Positions 44,380-54,647 of a stretch of DNA of 64,000 nucleotides are shown here, one piece after another. The stretch is from Flammula alnicola. Lineage: Eukaryota; Basidiomycota; Agaricomycetes; Agaricales; Strophariaceae. Location: assembly GCA_015499995.1 (NCBI GenBank), contig JADNRV010000028.1:310001-374000 (forward strand). The letters are read 5' to 3'. Numbering within the stretch: the stretch's first letter is position 1; each line of letters begins with the position of its first letter. The position numbers and the translations under genes were made by a program. Below the pieces are notes generated by a model. That model saw only the letters and a program-made list of their open reading frames with translations, was not told the DNA's origin and made no database searches.

Positions 44380-45405
44380 TCATGCATTTAAGTGGTGGTC
44401 TGGACATGAATGACCATACCAGATAAGTGTGAAAGAGTGGCAACATGCACTGTAGAGTGATCGTGCAAACTTTTGAGAAGTATAGGGATGGGTAGGAGGC
44501 TCACAAGGGCCTCCACCCCTCCCAAAGGTGAAGTACAAAATGCACCCATAATCCAGAGAGCGGCCTTACACTGAACTTGCACAAGCTGTTTGATAAGGCT
44601 CTTGTTACAGGTGCCCTTGAAGAACCACATGTGATACCCATATGTGAATATGGGAACCACACACGTGCGATAGCAGAGACACTTCTGCATAGGCAGAAGT
44701 CCCCAAGTAGATGACCCAAGCATCCTCATTGACACAACTAATGTGAATCCCTTGGTGGCATAATAACGCACATGCTCATTAAAAGTGAGCTTGCGATCAA
44801 AGTAGAAACCCAAGTATCACCAGAATGGCTTGGGCTAGAGATAGTTGGCATAATCTCCAGTGTAAGGTGCATACCCGAGATCAATGCTGGGATTGTAATA
44901 AGTGTGAGACCTATCAAAATAATAGATCTCAGACTTATTGTGCTCAAGTGCCAAGGAAAATGCCTTGAACAGTTCGAAGATAACTGCATATGCCTTTTTA
45001 AGCATTGCAATATTATGATCCAGCCACACATCTTGCACAATGAGTGTGCCATCATTAACATAAGAGAGAAGGTCAACTCTCAACCCAAGGTTGAGGCACC
45101 ACTTCTCAAATAGGCACATGATAGGTGCCAAATAAATAGCCAGCAAGACAAGAGACAAGGCCAATCCCTGGCCCACCCCCACATCTGCCTGTAAAGGATC
45201 TGACAAAAAGGAGTTCCATGCATAGCACGTCTTCCTCTCCACCAGATAAAAAGTGAAAAACTTGACCACCAGTGGAGGGAAGCCAAGTCGAAGAATAATC
45301 ACGAGCACATCATGATTAAGTGAAGGGACCATGCTAGTCTTTAAACCCTTAGCCCACCTCGCATGCACAATGTGTGTGAGGAAGAGCCCAGCATCCTCAG
45401 TAGAG
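44380..45405 (-). pseudogene. LINE D reverse-transcriptase fragment
   Basis: Minus-strand RT: LGFPPLVVKFFTFYLVERKT, GVGQGLALSLVLLAIYLAPI, YVNDGTLIVQDVWLDHN, then GFYFDRKLTFNEHVRYY to RQ-like tail at 44430. The catalytic YVDD is YVND (GAT to AAT), and the segment that should read TFDLAQFFPSLNH is shortened to TSMVPSLNH, so two catalytic aspartates are lost. Both ends are truncated; the 5' side abuts repeat R2. Confidence 0.88.
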
Positions 45406-45417
45406 CATTAGCAGTAA

Positions 45418-45507
45418 ATATGCTTAGTGTGGGGTGTGTGTGAACTACTAGTCTATTAAGTAGTCATGTTTAATAGACCTTGTAATGTCTACTAAAGGAA
45501 TACTAGC
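45418..45507. repeat. Dispersed repeat R2, copy 2
   Basis: Matches 15418-15507 (atgcttagtgtggggtgtgt...tctactaaagga). It lies between LINE D and the copia relic. Confidence 0.8.
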
Positions 45508-45721
45508 TGTGATCTCAGACCCACCGAGTTTCTACTTAGTGTTGCAGTCTCTAGAGATCGCCAGAAGCATCTTGTGTCACTATCAGCACCAATTCATTCT
45601 GGACATGCTTGAGCACTACAGTATGACTGATTCACACCCTGTTTTCACTCCTATTGCACCTGGCACAGTCTTGTCCAAAGACATGGGTCCTCAGAATGCT
45701 GCAGAAGATATCACACCGGTG

Positions 45722-46785
45722 GTTCCAACATTAAAAGCTCCTTTTGATGTGTATCAAGTACGTTATCAAGGATTTTAAGTGTAGGAAATTCTACAATCTT
45801 ATTTCGTATTTAAAATGTCGGATAACGTACAAGAAATTATTCTATTTTAAATACTCAACACCATGTAGGGATATCTTAGATTTAAAATCTTTGATTACAT
45901 TGAAAGGTGCTTTATACGAAGTCAAGTATTTTAAGACTAGGATAACAATCGGGAATATCTTAAATTTTAAGTATTAAAAATTCCGATACGTTGCTTTATA
46001 TAATGAATATGTGACAACGTCTTAGAAGTCTTTATACTTCAAATATTAAGTAACATTTAAAAAAATCTTACACGGTATCCAGCATTTAAAGTATAAAAAA
46101 ATCCTCGATTAATTGCCCACTCATCGCCCACTCATTACCTGCCTAGCGCCCGTTATGCGTGCGACGGCTCGCCGTCCCGCCAAAATTAGTGGGTGGATTC
46201 AAGTTTCTTAGTTAGTAAGCTGCATCTCCTGAATAAGTACGAGGGAAACTTGCTCACTTGGTCTGTAGGATTAAATATTAAATTATCAAGGATTCTCAAG
46301 GCTGGGTTGTGCATGTTTGCTTTTTCACCGGGCATGCATTATGTGCCCAGAAAGTCGGCGACAAGTGGGCAATGAGTGGGCAATGAGTGGGCGATTAATC
46401 GAGGATTTTTTTCTACTTGAAATCTTGAATAACATCTTTGATAATTTTAAATGTTCTTTTATATTTTAAATATGTGTAAATTTTAGATTGTGCTCAATAT
46501 TTAAAATGGTAACCACGCTATTGGATTTATTTTTATTTTAAGTACTAAAAGTATTTCTTACTAAATTAAATTTTTAAATATGGTGGAACATTTTAAATAA
46601 ATTTCGAGTTAAAATATTTGTTACCGTGGAAAGGAGCTTTATATCTTATTCAAGATTTAAAATACGAGAATCTTTAAGACTTAATAAAAGATTTTAAATG
46701 CTGAAATATTCAATATGGTAACTAATACTTAAAATCTTTGACAACGTACTTGATACACGTCAAAAGGAGCTTTTAATGTTGGAAC
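45722..46785. mobile_element. Inverted-repeat DNA element with about 57-bp TIRs
   Basis: 1064 bp starting GTTCCAACATTAAAAGCTCC and ending with its inverse, with about 57 bp of terminal inverted repeat carrying three to four differences. Flanks CACCGGTG (45714-45721) and CGCCGGTG (46786-46793) are an 8-bp duplication with one mismatch. Removing the element restores the copia frame (DITPV to CMHNTPYLS). The interior is very AT-rich, full of TTTAAAAT and ACGT words resembling eroded TIR copies, with no coding. It carries a nested 318-bp MITE. Confidence 0.88.
46095..46412. mobile_element. 318-bp MITE nested in the inverted-repeat element
   Basis: Ends AAAAAAATCCTCGATTAATT followed by gcccactcatcgcccactca on the left, and the inverse on the right (tgagtgggcaatgagtgggc, then gattaatcgaggattttttt). 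About 40 bp of near-perfect TIR made of repeated gcccactcat words. No convincing target duplication; superfamily unknown. Confidence 0.75.
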
Positions 46786-47819
46786 CGCCGGTGTGTATGC
46801 ACAATACTCCTTACCTCAGTGCTATTGGGTCTTTGCAGTATTTGGCTACTATGACTCACCCTGATATTGTGCATGCTGTGTCCTATTTGGCAGGCTTCAA
46901 CTGCAATTCTGATCCCAGCCATTAAGCTGCTGTCAAGCATTTGTTCCACTATCTCAAGGGCACCTTAGAGTACAAGTTGCAGTATTTACTGGGGCACAAA
47001 AGCAGTCTGGTCTCTAACCAATACAAATGAAGATGGTATACTATGCCCATAAAAGAAAGAAATTGAGCTCCCCAGAGAGCATGCGAGACGGCACAGTTTT
47101 TTTTTTTTTTTTTTTTTTCCTTAAATCAACAATTTGTATTCTGAAGCATGATCGCAGCTCAGACCCTAACTAATACAAATGAGTATGCTACAATACCCAA
47201 AGCAAAAGAATGGAATTGGTTGCTTGCAGGGGAGCATGCAGCATGCACGAGCGCGATGTGGGCGAGACTGCGCAGCATCCTGAAACCCAAATAATGGACC
47301 TCGCAGCCCAGGAAATATGGTCCCACAGTGTTGTTAATGCTACTGCTGAACTGGTAAGTATGGATTAAAACAGTACTTTACCCTCCTCCACCTATTCCTG
47401 GTGGACTCCATGGACTCCGCATAAAATTGGTGGAGTCCAGATGGACTCCAGATGGACTCCATATAAAATCCAAAAAAAATAGTACAACTCCACTTAGTCC
47501 ATGTGGAGTCCATGTGGAGTCCATGTGGAGTCCTTCTAGACTTTGTTGGACTCCACATGGACTTAGCTGGACTCCACATGGACTCCATATGGAGTCTACA
47601 AAATTTATAAAAGGACTTGTGTATATAAATTTAAGTTGACCTTTCAAATTGTTAGTAATAAAAATACATTAAATGATATCATGTATATTGACTTTCAGAT
47701 ATTTGTACACTACTATACACTTCTTCTGTTTTAATTTCTATACACTACTGTACACTTCTTTTGTTTAAATTCCATCAAGTATTTATACACTACTATACAC
47801 TTCTTCCATTTTAATTCCA

Positions 47820-50229
47820 TTAGTTGTCATCATCCCAATGTCTCACTACACCATTTTCTTCTTCTTCATCCTCTTCTTCATTACCAATTTCTTGAATCTG
47901 CACAGGTTTTTTCTTTTGTTCTTGTTTGCGAATGACTTGCTGAGTATGATATACAAGCATAGCATGCAAAAACCAATCAAAGTTTCCTGATGTCATCCTT
48001 TTGAGGATAGATTCAAATCCTCCTAGCCATGCATTTAACTGCTCGCATGCTTGAGTATTGAATGCTCTTTGCAAATATAGTTTTCCATTTTTGTCTTTTG
48101 CTACTTTGACAAGATTTGGAGCTGAGCCATTCAAAGGAGCAGGATTACACCATTTACGGCATAGGTAGTCTGTTGTTCGATGATTGATATAATGATATGA
48201 ATCAACAATGAAGCGACTAGTTTTCTGCCAAGTATCCCAGCTTTTATTTGCAATGCTTGTGCGAAGAACTTTACAAGCTTTGTCAATGCAAATATAATTT
48301 GGGCGAGAGTCTGCTGTAGGATATACAGAACCCAAGAAATTCAGAATCTTGGTAGGTGATTCAGATTTATCAAACTTTGTCCATGCGATTACTACACCAC
48401 ATGGTGCGCAGATTGTTTCAACACAGTAAAACCTTGAAGGACCAAAGTAATGAGTTCTTGGAGTTTCGTCTTCCTCATCATCATTATCATGAGGTCGTGC
48501 AGGTCTTGGAACATTAGGTTGCCATGGTAGATTCTCAGTAGGTCGTTGTAGCATTCTTCTAACACCTGCCATACTTGACCGACTATGTTCAAGTTTATAT
48601 TTTCTCCATTGGCTTTGGTGTTGACGACATGCCTGAGTGCCATCAACTTTAGTATTTTGGCAAGTACCAACACGACAGTTATTCCCAAAGAGGATTTCAT
48701 GTTCATTGCAGAATGCTCCTCCTCTCGCATTTTTCAAATCAGCAGTACATTTTTCATAAGCACAATGCTAGAAAATAATTAGCAACAGTTTATCCAAAAA
48801 GAAATAATTATTTACCACTGGACCCATTACAATTCCATCTAACACAACCATTTTGACAGGTGCATAATCCACGTCCATTGCATTTGGATCAGCATGAGCA
48901 ACGTTGGCTCTCCTTTGTGCTTGTCGTCTTGCTTCTGCAGTCTCTCGTGCAGATTGAGCTGCAAATTCACCAACTAGTACAGGTACATTGCTATTTTCAT
49001 CTGCTCCCATTACTGCTGCAGGATCACTATTCACAATAGAATCAGCATTCGCTTTATATGGCTGACTGCATTGAGAACAGGCATGGTCTTTTGCATCTTC
49101 CAGTATTCCAGTATTCCCCAGTATAGAATATGCTTCCTTTGTGACTTCATTGATGTTAAGATTTTCTCTTAACTCTAAATTGGTCTTTCTTGTACTTGCA
49201 ACCATTCGAACAGATTCTTGAATAAATGTCTGCCAAATCTGCCGTCTTGTAATTTGGAAATCTGAGCTGTTGACAGAAGTACTATCATTCCAAAACTGTG
49301 TATATGCTGCAGCAGATGCATGGAAATCGTACATTCCACTGAGAACTGTATGTGAAAATTTGCGATCAACCCATGTTGATTGTCCAACTTTGAGGTATCG
49401 TGCAGAATTCAGATAACATTTGTTCCACAGTCCATGCCCATCTTTAAATCTTTCATGATCAGCATGATAAGTTGTATCACAAGTATTGCATTTCCCTGTT
49501 AAAACAGGAACATCTTGATAAACAGTATTGTCTTTGATCAGAGTAACCAATGGAATGTCTGTAGTTTTTGTTGCTTGCAAGAGAGCTCGAGGATCACACT
49601 GTGCATTCATGCAGAACATGCTATCAGGGCAAAGTGTTTGAACTGCCTGAATTGCATCATAAGATACTGGTAACAATTTTGTTTTAAAATTGTTCTCATC
49701 ATCATATGGCGTAAGATTCAGCAACTTGGCAAAAGCATCAAGTTTAGTTGACAGTTTTGTGACTTGATGATACCGAGTTGGAGGAAATTCTCTTTCAAGA
49801 AAAAGAGCTTGTACATCACGTTTCATTTTATGCATTATTGCACGTGAGAAAGCTCTAATCCATCCAGTTGCCAAGGTACGATTTTCACCATCAAACTCTG
49901 GAATTTGTTGCCGAGCATGTAGATTCAATAGCTCTGTGTTTTCTGTCATTGAAAACAACACAAGTAGCACAGTAGCCAAAGATACTTCAGAACTGAATGT
50001 ATTTTCCACAAAAGCACTAAAGACTTTGAATGGTATATCAGGAAATGCTTGGGTTTGTGGAACTGCAGCAGCAAGTGGAAGAAAAATCGCAAAGACCAGC
50101 AGTTTCATATACAGTGGCAATGTAGCAGACACAGGTAGCACAGCACTCATAAGACAAAGCAGGGACCAGAGCAAGCTAAGACCAAGATATTCAAGAAGCG
50201 ATACAAGTCCAAGACAAATCAAAAGCAAA
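47820..50229 (-). CDS. KDZ-associated CxC5/CxC6 transposase (two or more exons)
   Basis: Exons 50229(or 50258)-48816 and 48767-47820 are joined by a 48-bp intron (GTAAATAATT...TTTCTAG) in phase 0, giving VMGPV-HCAYEKC. From the ATG-like start at 50258, Cys/His clusters lie near residues 210-221 (CPDSMFCMNAQC) and 257-268 (CNTCDTTYHADH), the CxC5-like part. A CSQCSQPY pair comes before exon 2. Exon 2 opens with a CxC6-like cluster (CAYEKC, CNEH, CRVGTC, CRQH). Then come YICIDKACKVL, RFIVDSYHYINHR and QACEQLNAWLGGFE, whose D, D and E are candidate DDE residues. A Glu-rich tail ends at 47820. Total about 800 residues. These families are known from fungal KDZ transposons. The very hydrophobic first 65 residues may be intron or promoter rather than protein. 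Confidence 0.85.
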
Positions 50230-50315
50230 CTACAAGTACATAAAAAGAAAATTAGCATATTTCAAATCAATCAAAGCAAAAAAAACCAAGTAACACAAAA
50301 GAAATTCAGCTATAC

Positions 50316-52993
50316 CTACCTCCTCCGTTGAGGCTGCTTTCCTTTGCCTGTACCTTCGTCTTCCGAAGACGAGTGCTTCTTCTTCTTCTTCTTGACCTTC
50401 AACTTTCCCCCATTGTCCACTAATTCCTTCAAGTCGGAAAACACGTAATCTTTCTTGTAAACGCCCCAGACCTTCACATCTTCTTCTTTGGTACTGGTCT
50501 CACTCTCCAACCAATCCACCATGTCGGGATACTTGGTCTGAACAGCAGAGAAGTTCTTCGTATAGTTTGCATGCCAAGCTGATTTGCCGATGAAAACTTC
50601 GATGATAAGGTTTTCATTGAAGCGAGGAAGATCTTCCGCCCACTTGCCATTCTCAACAAGGCTTTTACCGAGTTTGATAGCCTTGTTACACTCCACGTAT
50701 TTCGACCAAGCAAAACGCAAGCCACTCTTCTTGCGATCAGTGAAGTATTCAGAAATAGCCAGCTCTTCCATTAGTCGAGCCTGATAAGTTGCAGGTTCTG
50801 CTTCCTGCGTAGACTTGGAAGAGCCTTCTTGGAATATAGGCATGTTGGCAGGATGACGAGATGGAAGACGAGAATGTGATGGAAGACGAGAACCAGAAGC
50901 AGAACCAGAACCAGAGCGAGATCCGAAACTAGACCCAAGACGACCAGCAAATCCAGGCAAAAATAACGGATTTTGTTCATAGTTAGACTAGATACAAAAA
51001 AACTAAAGTTAGAGAGAAAAGATTAAATGAATTATATAACTTACACCCAAGACATGGACAATGTATTTGTCTTGATCATTCTTCGTCCACTGAATATAAT
51101 CCTCGTCCATAGGTTCACGCTTGCTGATAGCCTCGTAACGGCCTTTGATACTCCAGTTGTCATCCTCAAGCATAAAAAAGCGATAGGAGTTGTCTAATTT
51201 AAAACTTATTAATATCAAAAAAAAAAAAAAAAGTAAATTACACACCACGAACAGGAGAATAGTCTCGCGTAGCACGTTCCACCACAGTTTGGAATGTTGG
51301 AAAGTTGTAGATATCGCGGACCGAAACCGTAAATGACGGATTGGTATTCGCAATGCTGATGTTGGCAGGGTTATCTTGTGAAAGGTAGACAAAGATTCTA
51401 CCAGATTCGGCAGTGTGCACCGGTACGTCCATGTCTCGCCAGACTTCCGAGGCATCAGCCATGTTAAAGTTATTACCCATTGCGCGACCTCGAAAAACTC
51501 CACCAGTCGACCGCGATGAACCATGGGCAGGGATTTTCTCCTTCGGAGGACTAGCCATCTTAATATCTATTACATTTACATTAAAAAGTTTAACAGATAA
51601 TAAATAAAAATAAAATATACCATCATCCTGTGCGGAATGACGTTGACGGGAAACAGTCAGAGAACGGCTCGAACGACGACCACGAGAAGGGGTGGTGATA
51701 ACTTGAACCCGGTGCTGCTCAGCGCCGGGTTCTCGTCGACCCTTCGTGGTGTCATGCCTGCGTTTGGCGGGCCTCCCACGATCCTCGTCAGTGTTATCGG
51801 GATGACCCACATCCATGAAGGGGTCGCGCGCCACTCCACGGCCAGCTGAGCGGCTGGTCTTGCCTTTCTCGTGGTGTGGGTGGTGTTCCTCACCCGAACG
51901 GCGCTTCCCACGAGTTGCGGCTGTGGTGCGGTCATCACTACCACTGTCGTCGTTACCGTGGTCGTCGTCGCTACCGCGGTCGACGTTGCCGCGGTCGTCG
52001 TCGTTACCGCTGTCATCGTCCTCCTTTGCGACACCAGGGCGCCTGCTTGATGGCGTGGTGGGCGCATGGGTGGCATCGTCGCTGGCACTGCCACGGTCGT
52101 CGTCGGCGCTGGCTCGACGGCGCCGTGCTGCTGGCGTGACAGACGCGTGGCGCGTGCGGTCGCTGCTGAGTTCTCGGCGCCGTGTCGACGAGGTGGCAGG
52201 CGCTGGGTTGGCTGGCTGGCTGCTGGCGGTGGGCGCCTTCGATGACGTGGCGGGCGGTCGGGGTGCGGGGGCGTCGTTCTTGTCGCCTGAGTCGTCAGGG
52301 GTCGGGGTGGCGTCACGGCGACGCCTAGAGGGAGCGGTGAGGTGGGCGTCAGCGGGTTTGGGGGCGCTAGGGGCGTGCGACGGACGAGGGGGCGGGGCAA
52401 CTGCGATCCCGCTCTTTTCGAGCGTGCGTTCGGCCCTAAATCGAGGTATTTTGTTAGTAAAATAGAATGTCATGCATAAAAAAAAGGGGGGCGGGGGAAC
52501 GTACGGGGTCAGCTTGGATTTAGGGGGGGATTTGGTGGCGGCGTCCTCGCGCGCACGGTCCTGGGCGGTCTTCCGGCTGTGGCATCGTGAGTGCGTGACG
52601 GAGGGGGGTGGGTAGATAGTACTTACAGATTCTTGGGGGGACCAACCTTGATCCCCCCGCCGCTTTTCCCTCCCCGTTTCCTTCCACCCGATGCGCGATC
52701 CTTGAGATCTGCCCATTGAGCAGCCTCGGGCTCGTCCTCAGCCTCGTCCTCAGCCTCCTCAGCCTCTTCCTCAGCCTCCTCGACCTCCTGCTGTTCCTCC
52801 TCCTCGTTTTCGGCGTTGTCGGCGTTGTTCGTGCCACGGCGGGGTCGCTTCGTGGGCTGCTTCTGGTCGGCGGTCGACCCTTGGCGCTTGCGTTGATCCT
52901 TCGACGGCGGCGGCGCGGGCTGCTCTTGTCGCACGGTGCCAGAGCGGAGCGTCGAGGGCGGTGCTTTCGAGCGGGTTGCGCGCATCGTGACGT
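50316..52993 (-). CDS. Unrecognised partner protein of the transposon (multi-exon)
   Basis: Likely exons from 5' to 3': 52993-about 52625 (MRATRSKAPPSTLRSG, basic then a Glu-rich helix); about 52615-52505 (rich in K/S/P); about 52440-51620 (very Ser/Asp/Arg-rich, disordered, many RRR and DDD runs); about 51558-51250 (MASPPKEKIPAHGSSRSTGG, ending YSPVRG); 51201-51048 (NSYRFFMLEDDNWSIKGRYE); and about 50985-50316. The last exon has a folded-looking segment (KSGLRFAWSKYVECNKAIKL, FNENLIIEVFIGKSAWHANY) and a KVKKKKKKHSSSEDE tail. Introns have GTAAGT/TAG-type ends. The stop TAG at 50316 overlaps a good donor (GAG/GTAGGT). No domain recognised. The nuclear-like basic/acidic composition suggests DNA or chromatin contact, which is inference. 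Confidence 0.6.
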
Positions 52994-53185
52994 GGTCGAC
53001 GATGGCGGACGGTGGACGGCGGCGGATAGCGGACGATGGCAGACGGTGGGGAGGGTGGGTGGTGGTGGGAGGGAAGAAAGAACGGGTGACGTGGCAACCG
53101 TTTGACACGATTTGCTGCGGTTGCGGGCGTGCCAAGCGTGCCGAGCGACGCGGGTACATCATGAGTTGATGGGTGTCCAACTCCC

Positions 53186-53272
53186 AAGCCGTCGTGGTGT
53201 ACTGGTCAAACGCGTCAAACTACATATTGCTTATAGTCCTGCGTTCAATTCTCGCTTGTTGCACTTTTTTTT
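53186..53272 (+). ncRNA. tRNA-like pol III module near the transposon right end
   Basis: A-box-like GTGGTGTACTGG (53194-53205), B-box-like GCGTTCAATTC (53241-53251), then eight T (53265-53272). It reads outward toward the right end of the element. A cloverleaf is not convincing. Confidence 0.5.
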
Positions 53273-53684
53273 AATTAGCTATATTAATAATAAATTAAAA
53301 GAATAAAAATAAAAATAAACATGACTGGACTCCGCCTGGACTCCGGCTGGACCAACCGGAATTGGTTTGAAATCAATTATATTATATTGATTCTAGCTAA
53401 TAAAATTGGGAAAGCAGACTCCGGGTGGACTCCGGGTGGACTCCATCTGGACTCCTGTGACTTCTGTGGTAATATAAAACCAGTGGACTCCAGGGACTCC
53501 GCATGGAGTCTCCGGAGTTTGTCCGGACTCCATCTGGACTCCACCAGGAGTCCGGAATAAAATTTGGCTGGGGTCTCAGCCAAAAAATAGTCCACCTGGA
53601 CTCCATATGGACTGTTCCACTCCGCCGGAGTCCATCCGGAGTCCACCAGGAATCTGGGGGGGAGGGTAAAGACCTCGATTAAAA

Positions 53685-54635
53685 GGGGGGATAGGGGGGT
53701 CACCCAGATGCAAGAAGAGCCTGCCAGGCCCTCCCCAATTAAATGGTAAAATCGACATGGTCATAGCTAAATGAGGACCGAAGTCCAAGCCGCCGTCCAC
53801 CAAGCCGGGTCTGAAATGACACAACGAAAAGCCTGACCCCAAAGGGTAGAGCCTCCCTAACCTGGAATGACCAGGTCCACCAGCCTCTCAGCCTTTGACT
53901 GTACTGAGCCAACACTCACAGGCAGTGAGTCGCTTTGACCGCAGTGCTGCCCGCAAATAGGACCATCCCCCATCCGAAGTCCTTCATCCGACTCTGGCTG
54001 GGGGCCGGTTGAAGGCAAATGCAGCAGCATTGTCTGTCAAGAATTTCTCAAGACCCCACACTAAGTGCGGGGCCCTGTGAGGTAGCATTGGGAACTTTGG
54101 GCACCCAAAAAGATGATCACGCATCTGAGGATAAACCCCACACATGCAACTAAGAGCCAATGGGTCATCAATTTTGAACCGCTCATAATACGAGCTGATC
54201 AGAGCATGGTTAGTTATGACAGGGCACATGCGGGTGAACAGCTGAGAGTTGTGACTGCTAACTTCTAGCCACGGTCCTCCGTGAACGGGGGTGGGCCAGA
54301 GAGGATTACCCTTTAGATCCTCAAGCTCCAGGAAATTGGAGCCTAACATATGGGGGACCTCGTCGACCTCTGTCGACCAAGCCTTCCGCACTACCTGATC
54401 AGCCCAAGCCTGGAGCCAAGCAGTAGATAAAGGGGTATCTGGGGTGACATGCATGCCTGGGTAATCCAGAATGAGGTCATGAGCCTCTTGATGAATGTCC
54501 CACTCTATATCAGAGGGAGACTCTGCAAAAACGACTTTACAGTTGCCATCACCCCATAACCATCATTCAAGTGTTCGACACACTACCAGAGAAGAGCCCT
54601 GATGAGAGTGCGGGGACAGATCAATGGACATACAA
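53685..54635 (-). pseudogene. LINE G ORF2 C-terminus and 3' UTR
   Basis: Minus-strand C-terminal region 54454-53984 is open (HVTPDTPLSTAWLQAWADQV, LGSNFLELEDLKGNPLWPTP, CMCGVYPQMRDHLFGCPKF, ending FNRPPARVG). Upstream to 54635 is RNase H with stops. Below 53984 lies the 3' UTR. Confidence 0.88.
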
Positions 54636-54647
54636 GAGACGGCACAG

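Larger units (their letters stand above)
45508..46990 (+). pseudogene. Ty1/copia RT/RNase H fragment split by an inserted element
   Basis: Left part reads RDRQKHLVSLS in one frame and HQFILDMLEHYSMTDSHPVF then TPIAPGTVLSKDMGPQ in another. After the 45722-46785 element the sequence continues MHNTPYLSAIGSLQYLATMT, HPDIVHAVSYLAGFN and HLFHYLKGTLEYKLQYLLG. This order is that of the copia RT end and RNase H start. Frameshift and stop (near 46924) show decay. It stops at 46990, where LINE H begins. Confidence 0.87.
47371..53676 (-). mobile_element. 6.3-kb coding DNA transposon, KDZ/CxC class, with TSD GATTAAAA
   Basis: Left end CAGTACTTTACCCTCCTCC, right end GGAGGGTAAAGACCTC. Inverted ends share TTTACCCTCC and ATTCCTGGTGGACTCC. 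Perfect 8-bp duplication GATTAAAA at 47363-47370 and 53677-53684, within LINE G 3' UTR. Both ends have TGGACTCC/GGAGTCCA word clusters (47400-47600, 53330-53655). Inside, on the minus strand, are an upstream disordered-protein region and a transposase with CxC5/CxC6-like cysteine clusters, plus a tRNA-like module near the right end. Both reading frames look intact, so this is a candidate autonomous element and the likely source of activity for the non-coding relatives. Confidence 0.93.
47097..54635 (-). mobile_element. LINE G, 5'-truncated, inserted in LINE H with 12-bp TSD
   Basis: Begins with poly(T) at 47097-47118 (the 3' end), 3' UTR to 47370, then interrupted by the 47371-53676 transposon, and continues 53685-54635 with 3' UTR and ORF2 C-terminus. 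The TSD GAGACGGCACAG is at 47085-47096 and 54636-54647. Confidence 0.93.

Noticed and set aside
51657..52465. Long ORFs in other frames on both strands across the GC-rich part of the transposon
   Set aside because: GC-rich low-complexity sequence opens all frames; the frame that splices to the next exons was preferred.
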